A DNA stretch of 64,000 nt from Robbsia betulipollinis (lineage in GTDB: Bacteria; Pseudomonadota; Gammaproteobacteria; Burkholderiales; Burkholderiaceae), in contig NZ_JAPMXC010000001.1 in the NCBI RefSeq assembly GCF_026624755.1, forward strand, positions 310,001-374,000, read 5' to 3'. Under the pieces are notes generated by a model. That model was given only the letters and a program-made list of their open reading frames with translations. It made no database searches and was not told the DNA's origin. Of this stretch, positions 1 to 9,460 are shown piece after piece. A program made the position numbers and the translations under genes. The first letter of the stretch is position 1. Each line of letters starts with the position of its first letter.

Positions 1-2
1 CC

Positions 3-296
3 GCGCTGCGGATGCGCCTGCAGGAGGATTTTCCCGCGTTCGGCGAACCGGACGATCTGGCGAACTTCGAAGCCTGTCAGGAAGGCTTGCGCATCGCCGA
101 AATGGAATGGGTGCACACCGGCCGGCATCTGGATACCGGCAGGGAGGGCATGACGCCGGAGGGCCTGCCGACCAGCGTCGTCAGCAGCGAACTGCCGATT
201 CGCGCTTTCTGGAAGCAGTGGAAAACCTTGATGAACGGCCAGCCGGCACGAATCGGCGCGGCGCCCGCCGGCCTGTGCGCGGGCGACGACGCATGA
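3..296 (+). CDS. Aromatic-ring-hydroxylating dioxygenase alpha subunit, C-terminal end (partial)
   Basis: Only the last ~97 residues are inside the window; the frame is open to the left edge. The ending (…GLPTSVVSSELPIRAFWKQW…) resembles the C-terminal helix of Rieske-type large subunits, where residues such as SSE(L/V)P-R-FW-W-M recur. The Rieske cluster and mononuclear iron site lie upstream and cannot be checked. Identity rests mainly on the downstream beta subunit and reductase, which are clear. Its TGA stop lies 17 bases before the beta-subunit ATG, so the genes form an operon. The aromatic substrate cannot be told from this fragment. Confidence 0.75.
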   Translation, partial: ALRMRLQEDFPAFGEPDDLANFEACQEGLRIAEMEWVHTGRHLDTGREGMTPEGLPTSVVSSELPIRAFWKQWKTLMNGQPARIGAAPAGLCAGDDA

Positions 297-313
297 CAGC
301 GCGAGGAGAGAAC

Positions 314-964
314 ATGAGCGGCACACCGTCCCCGCAACCGAACACCGCGGAAACCCTGTCGTTGAACGACATCCTTGCCGACAGTCTGCATTCGCATTAC
401 ATCGACGATGCCTACTACGCCAAACTGCGCCACGATTTCCGCGAATGGGACCAGCGGGGCAAACCGCTCGACGCCAGCGAGCGCGACGCCTACGAGGCGG
501 TGATACTGCACGAAAACTGGCTGCTCGATCGTCAGGCATTCGAAGCGTGGTACCGGTTGTATACGAAGGAATGCGTGTATTGGGTACCGGCCGGCAAGCC
601 CTCGCGCGACCCGGGCACGATCGATCCCCGGAAAAACGTGACGATCGCCTTCGACGACCGCCGCCGGATGGGCGACCGGATCGTCTGGCTGCGTACCGGC
701 GTCGCCTCCGCGCAATTGCCCGTGTCGCAGACCACCCACATCAGCGCGGGATTCGTGCGCGTCCCCTCGGCGAATCCGGCCGAGATCAAGATCCGCTCGC
801 AGTTCGTGCTGCACGAAATTCGCGGCGGGCATCCGATGCAGACGCTCGCGGGATGGATGGGACATGTCCTGGTCGAGCAGGACGGTGCGATCAGGATCGA
901 CCGCAAACTCGTGTGTCTGCTCGATGCGGACCGCGCGCGCCACAATCCCACTTTCCTGATTTGA
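314..964 (+). CDS. Aromatic-ring-hydroxylating dioxygenase beta subunit
   Basis: 216 residues, the usual size of the small SnoaL-fold subunit that supports the alpha subunit in alpha3beta3 oxygenases and has no catalytic centre. Family marks are an N-terminal helical stretch, a W/Y-rich core (EAWYRLYTKECVYWVPAG) and the C-terminal RIDRKLVCLLDADR strand. The ATG at 314 is chosen because GGAG lies 6-9 bases before it; another ATG at 293 overlaps the alpha stop but lacks a ribosome site. The gene sits between the alpha end and the reductase, overlapping the reductase start by one base (TGATG), which implies coupled translation. Substrate is unknown. Confidence 0.88.
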   Translation: MSGTPSPQPNTAETLSLNDILADSLHSHYIDDAYYAKLRHDFREWDQRGKPLDASERDAYEAVILHENWLLDRQAFEAWYRLYTKECVYWVPAGKPSRDPGTIDPRKNVTIAFDDRRRMGDRIVWLRTGVASAQLPVSQTTHISAGFVRVPSANPAEIKIRSQFVLHEIRGGHPMQTLAGWMGHVLVEQDGAIRIDRKLVCLLDADRARHNPTFLI

Positions 965-2115
965 TGACCGCGACGCTTTCCCTTTTGGTACGCGAGGTCC
1001 GCTATCTCGCCGAGCGCATCGTCGGTTTGACGCTGGTGGACCCGCGCAATGCCGTCCTTCATGACGTAGCCGAGGCGAACGATCCGGCGCGCACGCCTGC
1101 CGGTGCGACGGCGGCCACGCGGGAAGATGCGCCGGGCATCCTGCCCGCCTGGACGCCGGGCGCGCACATCGATCTGCTGCTCCCCTCGGGAGCGGTACGC
1201 TCCTACTCCCTGTGCGGCGATCCCGCCGACCGTACCCGCTACGACATCGCGGTCCTGCGCGATGTCGACGGTCGTGGCGGCTCCAACGAGATCCACGACA
1301 CGCAGTGGGTCGGCAGGCAGGTGGCGGTCATCGGCCCGCGCAACACCTTCGTCTGCGAGCCGGCACCGCACGTGGTTTTCATCGCGGGCGGGATCGGCAT
1401 CACCCCTTTGTGGCCGATGCTGCGCGCAGTGGCGGCTGCGGGCGCGTCCTGGGAAATGCATTACCTCGGACGATCCCGGGCCGCGATGGCCTTTCTCGGC
1501 GGCATCGAACGCACCGCCGCGAACGCCCGCCGCACGGATAACGGTGCCGGCGCCCCGTCACGCGCCACGGTACACATCGTCGCCCGCGACGAAGGCGGGC
1601 ATTTCGATGCCGACGCGACATTGGCCGCCGCGCCATCGGGCAGCGCGGTCTACTGCTGCGGCCCGGAACGGCTGATGCAGGCCGTCGAGCGCGCCTGCGC
1701 CGGGCGCCATGCGCTCCATCTCGAACGCTTCGGCCGGCCTGCCCTGCCCGCCGCGCTCGCGCCGGTGCTCGCGCAAAACGAGGCGCGGGCCGATGGCGCC
1801 GGCGGCACGTCGCCAGGCAGCGCCGACGACGCGCCGTGCGACCCGGACAGCGCGTTCCAGGTCGTGCTGCAACGTAGCGGGGTGACCCTGCAGGTGGGAC
1901 CCGACGCGTCGATCCTGGAAGTCGTGCGACAGGTCCGGCGCGACCTGACCTTTTCCTGTTCCAGCGGCTATTGCGGCACCTGCGAGACCCGGGTGCTCGG
2001 CGGCCGGCCCGACCACCGCGACGATGTCCTCAGCGACGCCGAGAAGGCCGCGAACCGATCGATGATGATTTGCGTCGGCCGATCGTGCAGCGCGACCCTC
2101 GTCCTGGACCTGTGA
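964..2115 (+). CDS. Phthalate-dioxygenase-type reductase (FMN, NAD(P)H, [2Fe-2S])
   Basis: 383 residues, electron donor for the oxygenase encoded upstream. Order is FMN-binding barrel (RSYSLCG, residues ~79-85), nucleotide domain (AGGIGITP, ~141-148; CCGPERLM near 240) and C-terminal plant-type ferredoxin with CSSGYCGTC near residue 332 and the fourth cysteine in MMICVGRS. This domain order matches the PDR/VanB family. It is longer than the usual ~320 residues because of two Ala/Gly/Asp-rich insertions, around residues 35-60 and 275-300. Starts at ATG overlapping the beta-subunit stop. NADH rather than NADPH use is assumed from the family. Confidence 0.9.
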   Translation: MTATLSLLVREVRYLAERIVGLTLVDPRNAVLHDVAEANDPARTPAGATAATREDAPGILPAWTPGAHIDLLLPSGAVRSYSLCGDPADRTRYDIAVLRDVDGRGGSNEIHDTQWVGRQVAVIGPRNTFVCEPAPHVVFIAGGIGITPLWPMLRAVAAAGASWEMHYLGRSRAAMAFLGGIERTAANARRTDNGAGAPSRATVHIVARDEGGHFDADATLAAAPSGSAVYCCGPERLMQAVERACAGRHALHLERFGRPALPAALAPVLAQNEARADGAGGTSPGSADDAPCDPDSAFQVVLQRSGVTLQVGPDASILEVVRQVRRDLTFSCSSGYCGTCETRVLGGRPDHRDDVLSDAEKAANRSMMICVGRSCSATLVLDL

Positions 2116-2196
2116 TCGTCATGGCCCCTGTTCACGATAACCGCTCGGACCCGACGAACATGCAGTCCCCCTCCCTCCAGAAAAGGAAGCAGCATC

Positions 2197-3084
2197 GTGC
2201 TTACCCCTGACTTTTTCGGCTATCCCTCCCGCGACGCATTGAACGCGCAATACGACATCGAAGCCACCATTCCCGACTTCGGCGCATTCGTCGACCGGAT
2301 CGTCAAGGCGAGCGCCGATGCGCGCGCCACCGTCAGCAATGCGCTCGATATCCGCTACGGCCCGACCCTGTCCGAAACCTATGACGTCTTTCTGCCCGCC
2401 ACGTCGCCGGCCGATGCGCAGGGCGGCGCGTTGGCACCGGCGCTGTTCTTCGTGCATGGGGGATACTGGAAAGCGACGACGAGCAAGGAATGGAGTTACG
2501 TCGCGAAGGGTCTGACCGACAAAGGCTTCGTCGTGGTGGTGGAGAACTACGCACTGCGGCCGGCGGTCACCGTCGCGGAAATCGTGCGACAGCATCGCGC
2601 GGCATTCGCGCATTTCTGGGCGCATGCGGGCGAACATGGCGTGGATGCCAGCCGGATCGTCGTCGCCGGCCACTCGGCGGGGGGACATGCGGTCGCGATG
2701 TTGATGCAAACGCCATGGGAAAGCGAATACGGCTTGCCCGCGCATCCGATCAAGGCCGCGATTCCGATCAGCGGACTGTTCGATCTGCGTCCGCTCGCGC
2801 CCACCGTCTTCGGTCCGATGCTCGCCCTCAGCGAAAGCGAAGAAACCGCGCTGAGTCCGCAGTTGCACGTCCAGGCGTCCGACGTCCCGCATGTGGTGGT
2901 ATACGGCACGCAGGAAACCGACGAGTTCGAACGGCAATCGTCTCACTATGCGCAAGCCCTGGACGCGGCCGGCATCCCCTGCGACGTGCTGCCGCTACCG
3001 CACGACCATTTTACGATTCTGGACGCCCTGGCCGACGGCGACGGCGTCATCGCCCGGCTGCTCATCGCCATGGCGATGGCATGA
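2197..3084 (+). CDS. Alpha/beta hydrolase, kynurenine-formamidase/BD-FAE-like
   Basis: 295 residues. Oxyanion-hole motif FFVHGGYW and nucleophile elbow GHSAGGH are visible, and LPHDHF near the end supplies the catalytic His. The arrangement resembles arylformamidase-like esterases (BD-FAE/alpha-beta hydrolase-3). GTG is the chosen start: AAGGAAG lies 7 bases before it and no good ATG is near. It follows the reductase by 81 bases on the same strand, so it probably belongs to the dioxygenase operon and may cleave an ester or amide of the aromatic substrate. No signal peptide, so cytoplasmic. Exact substrate unknown. Confidence 0.8.
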   Translation: MLTPDFFGYPSRDALNAQYDIEATIPDFGAFVDRIVKASADARATVSNALDIRYGPTLSETYDVFLPATSPADAQGGALAPALFFVHGGYWKATTSKEWSYVAKGLTDKGFVVVVENYALRPAVTVAEIVRQHRAAFAHFWAHAGEHGVDASRIVVAGHSAGGHAVAMLMQTPWESEYGLPAHPIKAAIPISGLFDLRPLAPTVFGPMLALSESEETALSPQLHVQASDVPHVVVYGTQETDEFERQSSHYAQALDAAGIPCDVLPLPHDHFTILDALADGDGVIARLLIAMAMA

Positions 3085-3152
3085 CGGCGTGCGGCGCGGA
3101 GGCGCCGCGCGACACGTCATGTCAGTTACGCGACGCTCTCAAGGAAAGCACC

Positions 3153-4109
3153 ATGTGGAAGAAGATATTGTCGGGCAGCGCCATCCTCCTGGGCACGATG
3201 CATGGCGCCATGGCCGCCGACGCGTTTCTGACGAAGTCGAACGCGCAATGTGAAAATCCCGCGCCCGCCGCCATGCGCGACGAGGAAGTCGCGTCGTTCT
3301 ACCGATTGCAGGTGCTGGGCGCGGCGTCGATGGATGGCGTCACGCGAATCTATTATGGCAAAGGCCTCGATCAATATGGGGACTTGCGGCTGCCCCGCGG
3401 CGCCGGGCCCTTTCCGCTGGCGATCGTCGTGCACGGCGGCGCGTGGCTGGCATCGGTGAATGCCGACTACACGGCACCGCTCGCGAAACGGCTCGCCGAC
3501 GCCGGCATCGCCACCTGGAACATCGAATACAGCCGCATCGGCAGCGGCGGCGAATGGCCGGGCTCTTTCAAGTCCGTCGCCGCGGCGGCCGATTTCGTTC
3601 GCGTACTGGCCCGGCAGTACCCGATCGATCTCCAGCGCGTCATCACGGTGGGACATTCCTCCGGTGGGCATTACGCGCTCTGGCTGGCGGCACGGCACAA
3701 CCTAAAGGCCGACTCGCCGCTCTACGATGCGGATCCGCTGCCGTTGCGGGGAGTGGTCTCGCTCGATGGCACGCCCGATCTCGCAGCGTTCGCCGCATTG
3801 CCGCGAGGACGCAGGATCATCCCGACATTGCTCGGCGCGGACACCGATGCGCAATGGCAGCAACGCTATGCCGAAACCTCCCCGGTCGACCTCGTGCCCC
3901 TCGGCGTGCCGCAATACTTCCTGACCGAAAACAGCGACCGGCTGGCGTCCATCCTGTCCTATATTCATAAAAGCCAGGCGGCGGGCGACGCGGTGACGTA
4001 CGATATCGCGTGCCCGCCGAACCACTTCACGACGGTGGACGTCGCTCAGCCGACGATGGCGAATGCGATCGTCGCGGCGTCGCGGCGGTTGTTGAACGGC
4101 GGAAAGTAA
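3153..4109 (+). CDS. Exported alpha/beta hydrolase (BD-FAE type)
   Basis: 318 residues with a Sec signal peptide (MWKKIL…GAMAADA, cleavage near residue 22). Mature protein carries the oxyanion motif VVHGGAW, nucleophile elbow GHSSGGHYALWLA and a C-terminal PPNHFTTVD that likely holds the catalytic His. The fold is the same as the cytoplasmic hydrolase just upstream, so the two may be ancient duplicates split into periplasmic and cytoplasmic roles. The ATG at 3153 is preceded by AAGGAAA. It closes the putative aromatic operon. Esterase activity is a safe guess; the substrate is not. Confidence 0.8.
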   Translation: MWKKILSGSAILLGTMHGAMAADAFLTKSNAQCENPAPAAMRDEEVASFYRLQVLGAASMDGVTRIYYGKGLDQYGDLRLPRGAGPFPLAIVVHGGAWLASVNADYTAPLAKRLADAGIATWNIEYSRIGSGGEWPGSFKSVAAAADFVRVLARQYPIDLQRVITVGHSSGGHYALWLAARHNLKADSPLYDADPLPLRGVVSLDGTPDLAAFAALPRGRRIIPTLLGADTDAQWQQRYAETSPVDLVPLGVPQYFLTENSDRLASILSYIHKSQAAGDAVTYDIACPPNHFTTVDVAQPTMANAIVAASRRLLNGGK

Positions 4110-4174
4110 GATTTTTGGGCAGGTACTGACCGGGCGACGGCCGCCAGGGAGGGGGAACCGCCGCGGCCGCCCCG

Positions 4175-5431
4175 TCAGTCGGGATCGCCGGGCAGGACGG
4201 CATCGCCGGCACCATCCGCATGACCCGCCTCACCCGCGTCACCGGCGCCGTCCGCGCCGTCCGCGTCGCCCGCGCCCGGTGCGAACGACAGTTCGCCCTG
4301 CACCGGCCGATGACCGGCATGCGCCTCGTCCGCCCGCGTCAGACTGCTGGCCCGCACACCGAGCAAGCGCAGGCGGCGCGTCAGGGGAATCCGCTTCAAA
4401 CATTCGGTGGCCGCGTGCCGGATACCGGCCGCGTCTCCGATCGGAGCAAGCAAGGTCACGTCGCGGGTCACCGTCCGGAAGTCGTCGAAACGTAATTTGA
4501 GACCGATCGTCTGCCCGACATAGCCTTTGCGCCGCAGATCGTCGGCAAGCCTGACGCACAATGCCGTGAAGGCCGCGGACAACGCGGGACGGTCCCCTTT
4601 CGGATGCAGATCGCGCTCGAACGTCGTCTCCCGGCTCATCGATTTCGGTTCCGAGCTGACCACCACCGGCCGGTCGTCCCGTCCCTGCGCGGCCTCCACC
4701 AGCCAACCGGAATAGGACCGCCCGAAATGCGTCTGCAGCAGGCCGGCGTCCGCGGCCGCCAGGTCGCCCACCGTCAGGATGCCGAGCCCGGCCAGCTTCT
4801 CGCTCGCCTTCGGCCCGATGCCGTTGACCTTGCGCACCGACAGCGGCCAGATGCGCAACGGGATGTCCGCGGGCGTCAACAACGTGAGGCCGTCCGGCTT
4901 GTCGAGTTCCGAGCCGATTTTCGCCAGCAGCTTGTTCGGCGCGACGCAGATCGAGCAGGTCAGGCCGGTCGCCGCGTGGACCGCCCGTTTGATGCGGGCG
5001 GCGATGTCCGGGGACGCGCCGGCGATCTCGGTGAGATCGATATAGATTTCATCGATGCCGCGATCCTCGATCTGCGCGGTGAAAGCCGCGACCGCCGTCT
5101 TGAAAAGACGCGAATAATGGCGATAGGAATCGAAGTCCGTCGGCAGCAGCACCGCGTCGGGCGCGAGCTGTGCGGCTTTCATCATGCCCATCGCGGAAAA
5201 CACGCCGAGCGCGCGCGCCTCGTAGGTCGAGGTGGTGACGACGCCGCGTCCCGCATAATCGCGCAACCGCGCGAAACGGCGGCTGCCGTCGGGGAGCGTC
5301 TCGGGCGCCGCGGCCCGCCCGCCGCCGATCACCACCGCCTGCCCGCGCAACTCCGGGTAACGCAACAGTTCGACGGACGCGTAGAACGCGTCCATATCGA
5401 GATGGGCGATGCGGCGGGATCCGGCGGTCAT
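4175..5431 (-). CDS. dinB: DNA polymerase IV (Y-family translesion polymerase)
   Basis: 418 residues. Catalytic palm motifs are HLDMDAFYASVE near the N-terminus and IDEIYIDLTE near residue 125; the second replaces the usual SIDEAYLD with a slightly divergent GIDEIYID. Helix-hairpin-helix (NGIGPKASEKLAGLGI) and little-finger regions follow. Near the C-terminus QGELSF fits the QxxLxF beta-clamp-binding motif. The last ~35 residues are a low-complexity Gly/Asp/Ala tail (GDADGADGAGDAGEAG…), making it longer than the usual ~350-390. Expected role: error-prone bypass of DNA lesions. No LexA box was identified by eye. Confidence 0.9.
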   Translation of the reverse strand: MTAGSRRIAHLDMDAFYASVELLRYPELRGQAVVIGGGRAAAPETLPDGSRRFARLRDYAGRGVVTTSTYEARALGVFSAMGMMKAAQLAPDAVLLPTDFDSYRHYSRLFKTAVAAFTAQIEDRGIDEIYIDLTEIAGASPDIAARIKRAVHAATGLTCSICVAPNKLLAKIGSELDKPDGLTLLTPADIPLRIWPLSVRKVNGIGPKASEKLAGLGILTVGDLAAADAGLLQTHFGRSYSGWLVEAAQGRDDRPVVVSSEPKSMSRETTFERDLHPKGDRPALSAAFTALCVRLADDLRRKGYVGQTIGLKLRFDDFRTVTRDVTLLAPIGDAAGIRHAATECLKRIPLTRRLRLLGVRASSLTRADEAHAGHRPVQGELSFAPGAGDADGADGAGDAGEAGHADGAGDAVLPGDPD

Positions 5432-5576
5432 GGTCCCCGTATGTTAACTGAAGTCGGGGCGGTGGGCCCGATCGCGTCACCCGACGGCATCACGGCGCTC
5501 GGCGCGCCCCAGGGTGCCTCCGGCGCCCGTCAGATCACGGAACCGTCGCTCGGACGGCCGCCGCCAAAGGCGGGCA

Positions 5577-6146
5577 TCAGGACATCCTGGCGGCTATCTC
5601 AGAGACACGCACGCCATAGAGGCGTGCGGTTTCCAGGTCTCCCGACGACATTTCTTCGGGAGCGGCATCCGCCGGCGTCTGCGCCATCGGGCCCAGAAAA
5701 GAACCCATACGATTGATGTCATCTCGCCGGGAAGCCTTCGTATTGGACGACTTCATCCCCATGCCCACCCAAACCCCGCGATGCTGTGCGGCAAGCAGGG
5801 AGAAATACTGCAATGTCGCCAGCTTGTCCCCGTTGATACTGGCGCTGTTGGTGAAGCCTCCGAAAACCTTGTCTTTCCATGCGTCGGCGAACCAGGGCCT
5901 GGACGAAGCATCGGCGAACTTCTTGAATTGCCAGCTTGGGCCGCCCATATAGGTGGGCGAGCCGAGAATGATGTATGGCGCCGCATCGATGTCCGCCCAC
6001 GCCTGGTCCGACAAATCACCGTCGGCATCGATTTGCAGCAGGCGCGCTTTCGCGCCGTCCGCCACGGCATCGGCCATGCGCTGGGTGTGGCCGTAGCCCG
6101 AATGGAATATGACGACACCTTTCGTCTCCAAAATACGGTGGTTCAT
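5577..6146 (-). CDS. Flavodoxin/WrbA-like FMN protein
   Basis: 189 residues with a flavodoxin fold. An N-terminal strand and phosphate loop (VVIFHSGYGHTQRMA) is followed by the isoalloxazine loop SPTYMGGPSW and a GGFTNS segment. These match NAD(P)H:quinone oxidoreductase/flavodoxin-family proteins such as WrbA. Probable role is two-electron quinone reduction or FMN-based redox buffering in the cytosol. It is divergent from a LysR regulator 163 bases away, the usual arrangement for a regulator and its target. Expression is therefore probably effector-induced. Confidence 0.82.
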   Translation of the reverse strand: MNHRILETKGVVIFHSGYGHTQRMADAVADGAKARLLQIDADGDLSDQAWADIDAAPYIILGSPTYMGGPSWQFKKFADASSRPWFADAWKDKVFGGFTNSASINGDKLATLQYFSLLAAQHRGVWVGMGMKSSNTKASRRDDINRMGSFLGPMAQTPADAAPEEMSSGDLETARLYGVRVSEIAARMS

Positions 6147-6286
6147 GACAAATCCTCGATGAAAAGTACTACTGATCGGTTGTAACGCATCGCATTTTCC
6201 AGGTTTCGCGAGACCGGCCCTTCCGGCTTCCGGGATGCCGACTATGCGCTACACAGCTTTTGCTATAAAGTATTCCAATAAAAACT

Positions 6287-6312
6287 CATTGTTACCCTGG
6301 TAAATAACAATG
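6287..6312. promoter_or_regulatory. Inverted repeat overlapping the lysR start codon
   Basis: CATTGTTA (6287-6294) and TAACAATG (6305-6312) form a perfect 8-base inverted repeat with a 10-base spacer; a nested TTACC-CT-GGTAA lies between. The right arm contains the ATG of the LysR gene. LysR proteins often bind dyads near their own promoter, so this may be an autoregulatory operator in the flavodoxin-lysR gap. That function is inferred. No Shine-Dalgarno sequence precedes the ATG. Confidence 0.45.
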
Positions 6313-7218
6313 CAAAATCTCGATGCGCTGGCGATCTTTGTTCGCGTCGCGGAAATGGGCAGTTTCACCCGCGCCGCGGAGAGCCTGGGCATCCAGAAAG
6401 GCAGAGCGTCGAAGGTCATTCGTCAAATCGAGACACAGATGGGCGCACGACTGTTGCACCGCTCGACGCGAACGGTCCGGTTGACGGAGGATGGACGAAG
6501 CTTCCATGCCCGTGCATGCGCGTTGCTCGCCGACGCCGAGGATCTCGGTTCGATGTTCGCAGGAAACGAGGTGCCTCTACGCGGCCGTCTCCGGGTCGAC
6601 CTGCCGACCGAATTCGCTCGCTCCACCATCGTGCCCGCCTTGCCGGCGTTCATGCAAAACTATCCGGGAGTCGAACTGGAAATCTCCAGCACCGACCGGC
6701 GCGTCGATCTGATTCAGGCGGGGATGGATTGCGTGCTCCGAATCGGCGGAATCGCCGATGAAACGCTGGTTGCGCGAAAGCTCGGATCCTTGCGGATGGT
6801 CAATGCGGCGAGTCCTGCCTACCTTGCGCGGTATGGCGTACCGCACACGCTCGCCGACCTGCTGGCGCAGGGCCATCGCATGGTTCACTACACCCCGACA
6901 TTGGGCAACCGGCCGCCAGGCTGGGAATATCCGGACGGCGCCGGCTATGCGATGCTCGCGCTTCCCGGCTCGCTCTGCGTCAACAACGTGCAGACGTACC
7001 ATGGCGCGGGACTGGCCGGGTTGGGGCTGATACAGGCCGGGCTTCCGAGCCTGAGGGCCTTCCTCCTGACCGGCGAGCTCATCGAAGTCCTTCCGGATTT
7101 GCTGCCGGAGCCGTTGTCGGTATTCGTTGTCGTCGCGCACCGGCAAAACCTTTCGCGCCGCGTGCGCGTTTTCGTCGCGTGGCTCGAGCAGATCCTGGAG
7201 CCTTATCTCGACCGTTAG
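6310..7218 (+). CDS. LysR-family transcriptional regulator
   Basis: 302 residues. The N-terminal winged helix-turn-helix (LDALAIFVRVAEMGSFTRAAESLGIQKGRASKVIRQIE) is of the single-variable CrgA/AaeR-like LysR group, followed by RSTRTVRLTEDGRSF. Residues ~90-300 form the two-lobed effector domain. It is transcribed away from the flavodoxin gene, which is its most likely target. The inducer is unknown, but quinone or oxidative signals would fit the neighbour. The start is the first ATG of the frame that gives the full HTH. Confidence 0.9.
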   Translation: MQNLDALAIFVRVAEMGSFTRAAESLGIQKGRASKVIRQIETQMGARLLHRSTRTVRLTEDGRSFHARACALLADAEDLGSMFAGNEVPLRGRLRVDLPTEFARSTIVPALPAFMQNYPGVELEISSTDRRVDLIQAGMDCVLRIGGIADETLVARKLGSLRMVNAASPAYLARYGVPHTLADLLAQGHRMVHYTPTLGNRPPGWEYPDGAGYAMLALPGSLCVNNVQTYHGAGLAGLGLIQAGLPSLRAFLLTGELIEVLPDLLPEPLSVFVVVAHRQNLSRRVRVFVAWLEQILEPYLDR

Positions 7219-7238
7219 CACGCGCCGATATCCCCATG

Positions 7239-7256
7239 AAAACGCACCGCGTTTTT
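7239..7256. terminator. Bidirectional terminator between lysR and glk-rpiR
   Basis: AAAACGC-ACC-GCGTTTT is a perfect 7-bp stem with a 3-base loop, with five T on the right and four A on the left. It sits exactly between two converging genes, so it can serve as a factor-independent terminator in both directions. Confidence 0.65.
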
Positions 7257-7258
7257 CG

Positions 7259-9193
7259 TCAGTCGGCCCCGGGGGAAGAACCCGCGCTGCCATGACTGAG
7301 CCAGTCGAGCAGTTGCCCGTTTTCCAGCCGTTCGCCGGGCGCGCGCCGCATCGCGACGCCCACCGCGAGCACGTCGATGATCAGCAGGTGCAGCACGCGC
7401 GACATCATCGGCAGCTGGTTGTCGCCGAGCTCGATCGGATCCGTTTCGAGCACGACGCTGGCCTTGCGCGCCAGCGGCGAATGGCGCGACGTGATGCCGA
7501 TCACCAGCACGCCCGCGTCGCTCGCGCGTTCGAGCAAGGGCAGCAGGCCCGGCAGCCGCCCGGAACGCGAGATCACGATGATCACGTCGCCCGCGCCCAG
7601 CAGCGGCACCGACGCGGTCTGCAGGTGCAGGTCGCTATAGGCGATGGTCGACACGCCCAGGCGCAGGAACTTGTAATGCGCGTCGTGCGCGACCACTGCC
7701 GAGCTGCCCTGTCCGTAGATCTCGATCCGGCGCGCCGCCAGCAGGCCGCGAATCGCCTTCTCGACCTGGGCGAAGTTCAGGCGCTCGCGCAATTGCAGGA
7801 TCGCCGACACGGTGTTGTCGAGCACTTTTGCGCCGAACTCGCTGGCCGGGTCGCCCAGACGCACCTGACTGTGCGCCACCGGCACGGTGCCCTTGATCTG
7901 GGTGGCGAGCTTGAGCTTGAAGTCCGACAGCCCCTCGCACCCCATCGAACGGCAGAAGCGGATCACCGTCGGCTGGCTGACGCCGGCGCGCTCGGCGATG
8001 CGCGCGACCGGGTCGCTCATCACCGAGCGTGGATGCAGCAGACTCAGGTCCGCGACCCGGCGCTCCGCGGGGCTGAGCCGGTCGAGCGATTCGCGGATCC
8101 GCGCGAAGAACGCCACCTGGCCGCCGCGCCCTTCGGCGAGATGCTCGGAGAGAATCGCGGAAACGCCCAGAAAGGACGGATGCTCGGCATCGATGAGAAA
8201 GGTGGGGATCTGCGCCAGATAATCGTTGAAACGGCCTTTCGCCTCGAAGCGCGTGCGAAACGACGAGCGCTCGAACAGCGCGCCCAGCCGCGGCACCACG
8301 CCCCCGCCCACGTACAGACCGCCCAGGGCGCCGAAGGACAAGGCGACGTTGCCGGCGAAGGTCCCGAGCACGGCGCAGAAACAGTCGATGGTTTCCAGCG
8401 CCGCGCGCTCGCCGGCATGCGCGCGCTGCACGATTTCGGCGACGTCCGGCGGCGCGGTGCCCCGCGCACGCGGGCCGCGCGTCAGCGCCTGGTGGATCAA
8501 CGCGATGCCGGGGCCGCCGGCGATGCGCTCGAACGACACATGCGCCCATTGCCGTTTCGCGAATTCCAGCACGCGCAATTCGCGATCGTCCGCCGGCGCG
8601 AAGCTGGCGTGCCCGGCCTCGCTGCCGAGCGCGATCCAGCGATCCCGCGTGCGGATCAGCGCCGAGGCGCCCAGGCCCGTGCCCGCGCCGATCACCCCGA
8701 TCACGTGATCGGCGCGCCCCTTCGTACCCACGGCCCGCCCCACCGGGCGGCGCTCCCGTTCGCGCAGGCGCGGCAGCGCCATCGCCAGCGCGGTGAAGTC
8801 GTTGACGACCAGCAGCGTCTCGAAACCGAACCGCCGGCGCGTCGCCTCGATCGAAAACTGCCAGGAAAAATTGGTCATCCTGACGGTATCGCCATCCACC
8901 GGATTGGCGATGGCGATCGCCGCATGCGCGATCGGCACGCCGACGCCGCGCGCGCTTTCCGCAATCTCCGCGAGGTAGCGGGCAATGGCCGCTTCCACGG
9001 TTTCGAAGCCGTTGCAGGGATACACCCTGATTTCGGATAAACGATGCGAGGCGTGCTCCATCGCGAAACGCGCATGCGTGCCGCCGATATCGGCAAGCAA
9101 CCGTGGGCCGTCGGCGAACGTCTCCGATTCATTGCCGACGTCCGCCGTCAATCCGGCCGAAACGTTCGCCGGGAGTCTCACTTGTGTATCCAT
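7259..9193 (-). CDS. glk: Bifunctional glucokinase / RpiR(HexR)-type transcriptional regulator
   Basis: 644 residues from the ATG at 9193; the frame runs 50 codons further upstream, but that part is low quality. Residues ~30-345 are a bacterial Glk-type glucokinase ([27 protein letters not shown]). Residues ~350-430 carry an RpiR helix-turn-helix ([21 protein letters not shown]). Residues ~470-600 are a SIS sugar-phosphate domain ([21 protein letters not shown]). Glucose phosphorylation and control of glucose genes are thus in one chain, a fusion known from Burkholderia relatives. It is divergent from the sugar ABC operon whose promoter holds a HexR-like palindrome, so that operon is a likely target. 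Confidence 0.93.
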   Translation of the reverse strand: MDTQVRLPANVSAGLTADVGNESETFADGPRLLADIGGTHARFAMEHASHRLSEIRVYPCNGFETVEAAIARYLAEIAESARGVGVPIAHAAIAIANPVDGDTVRMTNFSWQFSIEATRRRFGFETLLVVNDFTALAMALPRLRERERRPVGRAVGTKGRADHVIGVIGAGTGLGASALIRTRDRWIALGSEAGHASFAPADDRELRVLEFAKRQWAHVSFERIAGGPGIALIHQALTRGPRARGTAPPDVAEIVQRAHAGERAALETIDCFCAVLGTFAGNVALSFGALGGLYVGGGVVPRLGALFERSSFRTRFEAKGRFNDYLAQIPTFLIDAEHPSFLGVSAILSEHLAEGRGGQVAFFARIRESLDRLSPAERRVADLSLLHPRSVMSDPVARIAERAGVSQPTVIRFCRSMGCEGLSDFKLKLATQIKGTVPVAHSQVRLGDPASEFGAKVLDNTVSAILQLRERLNFAQVEKAIRGLLAARRIEIYGQGSSAVVAHDAHYKFLRLGVSTIAYSDLHLQTASVPLLGAGDVIIVISRSGRLPGLLPLLERASDAGVLVIGITSRHSPLARKASVVLETDPIELGDNQLPMMSRVLHLLIIDVLAVGVAMRRAPGERLENGQLLDWLSHGSAGSSPGAD

Positions 9194-9460
9194 GATCGGG
9201 CGTGCCGGTATGCGAAAGTATGCGGGACGAAGCGTCGGCGCGAATGGGAGGGAAAGCCGACGGATCCGGCCAGACCGATTATTTTTTTTTGCCGCGACAA
9301 CGCGGATGTAGTCGGATGTCAGGTCGATCGCGCCGTTCGCCAAAATTCGAAAAACAGAATCTTCGGTATTCGACTATCCGTATTCACCCTTATTAAAAGC
9401 GCTGAATCGCGCCCTGCACCCGACGATTTTAGCCTTTCACAAAGGTTTGTTTAGGTCTCT
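9194..9460. other. Intergenic region upstream of glk-rpiR, no gene seen
   Basis: This AT-richer stretch holds the glk leader. It includes a run of eight T near 9284 and a small ACAAA-GG-TTTGT dyad near 9440. I found no convincing glk promoter by eye and no second HexR-like palindrome. No open frame with a ribosome site was seen. Confidence 0.4.

Noticed and set aside
7127-9040. 637-residue plus-strand frame over the glucokinase-regulator gene
   Set aside because: Antisense shadow of a clear Glk-RpiR gene; His/Arg/Gln-rich with no domain and no ribosome site.
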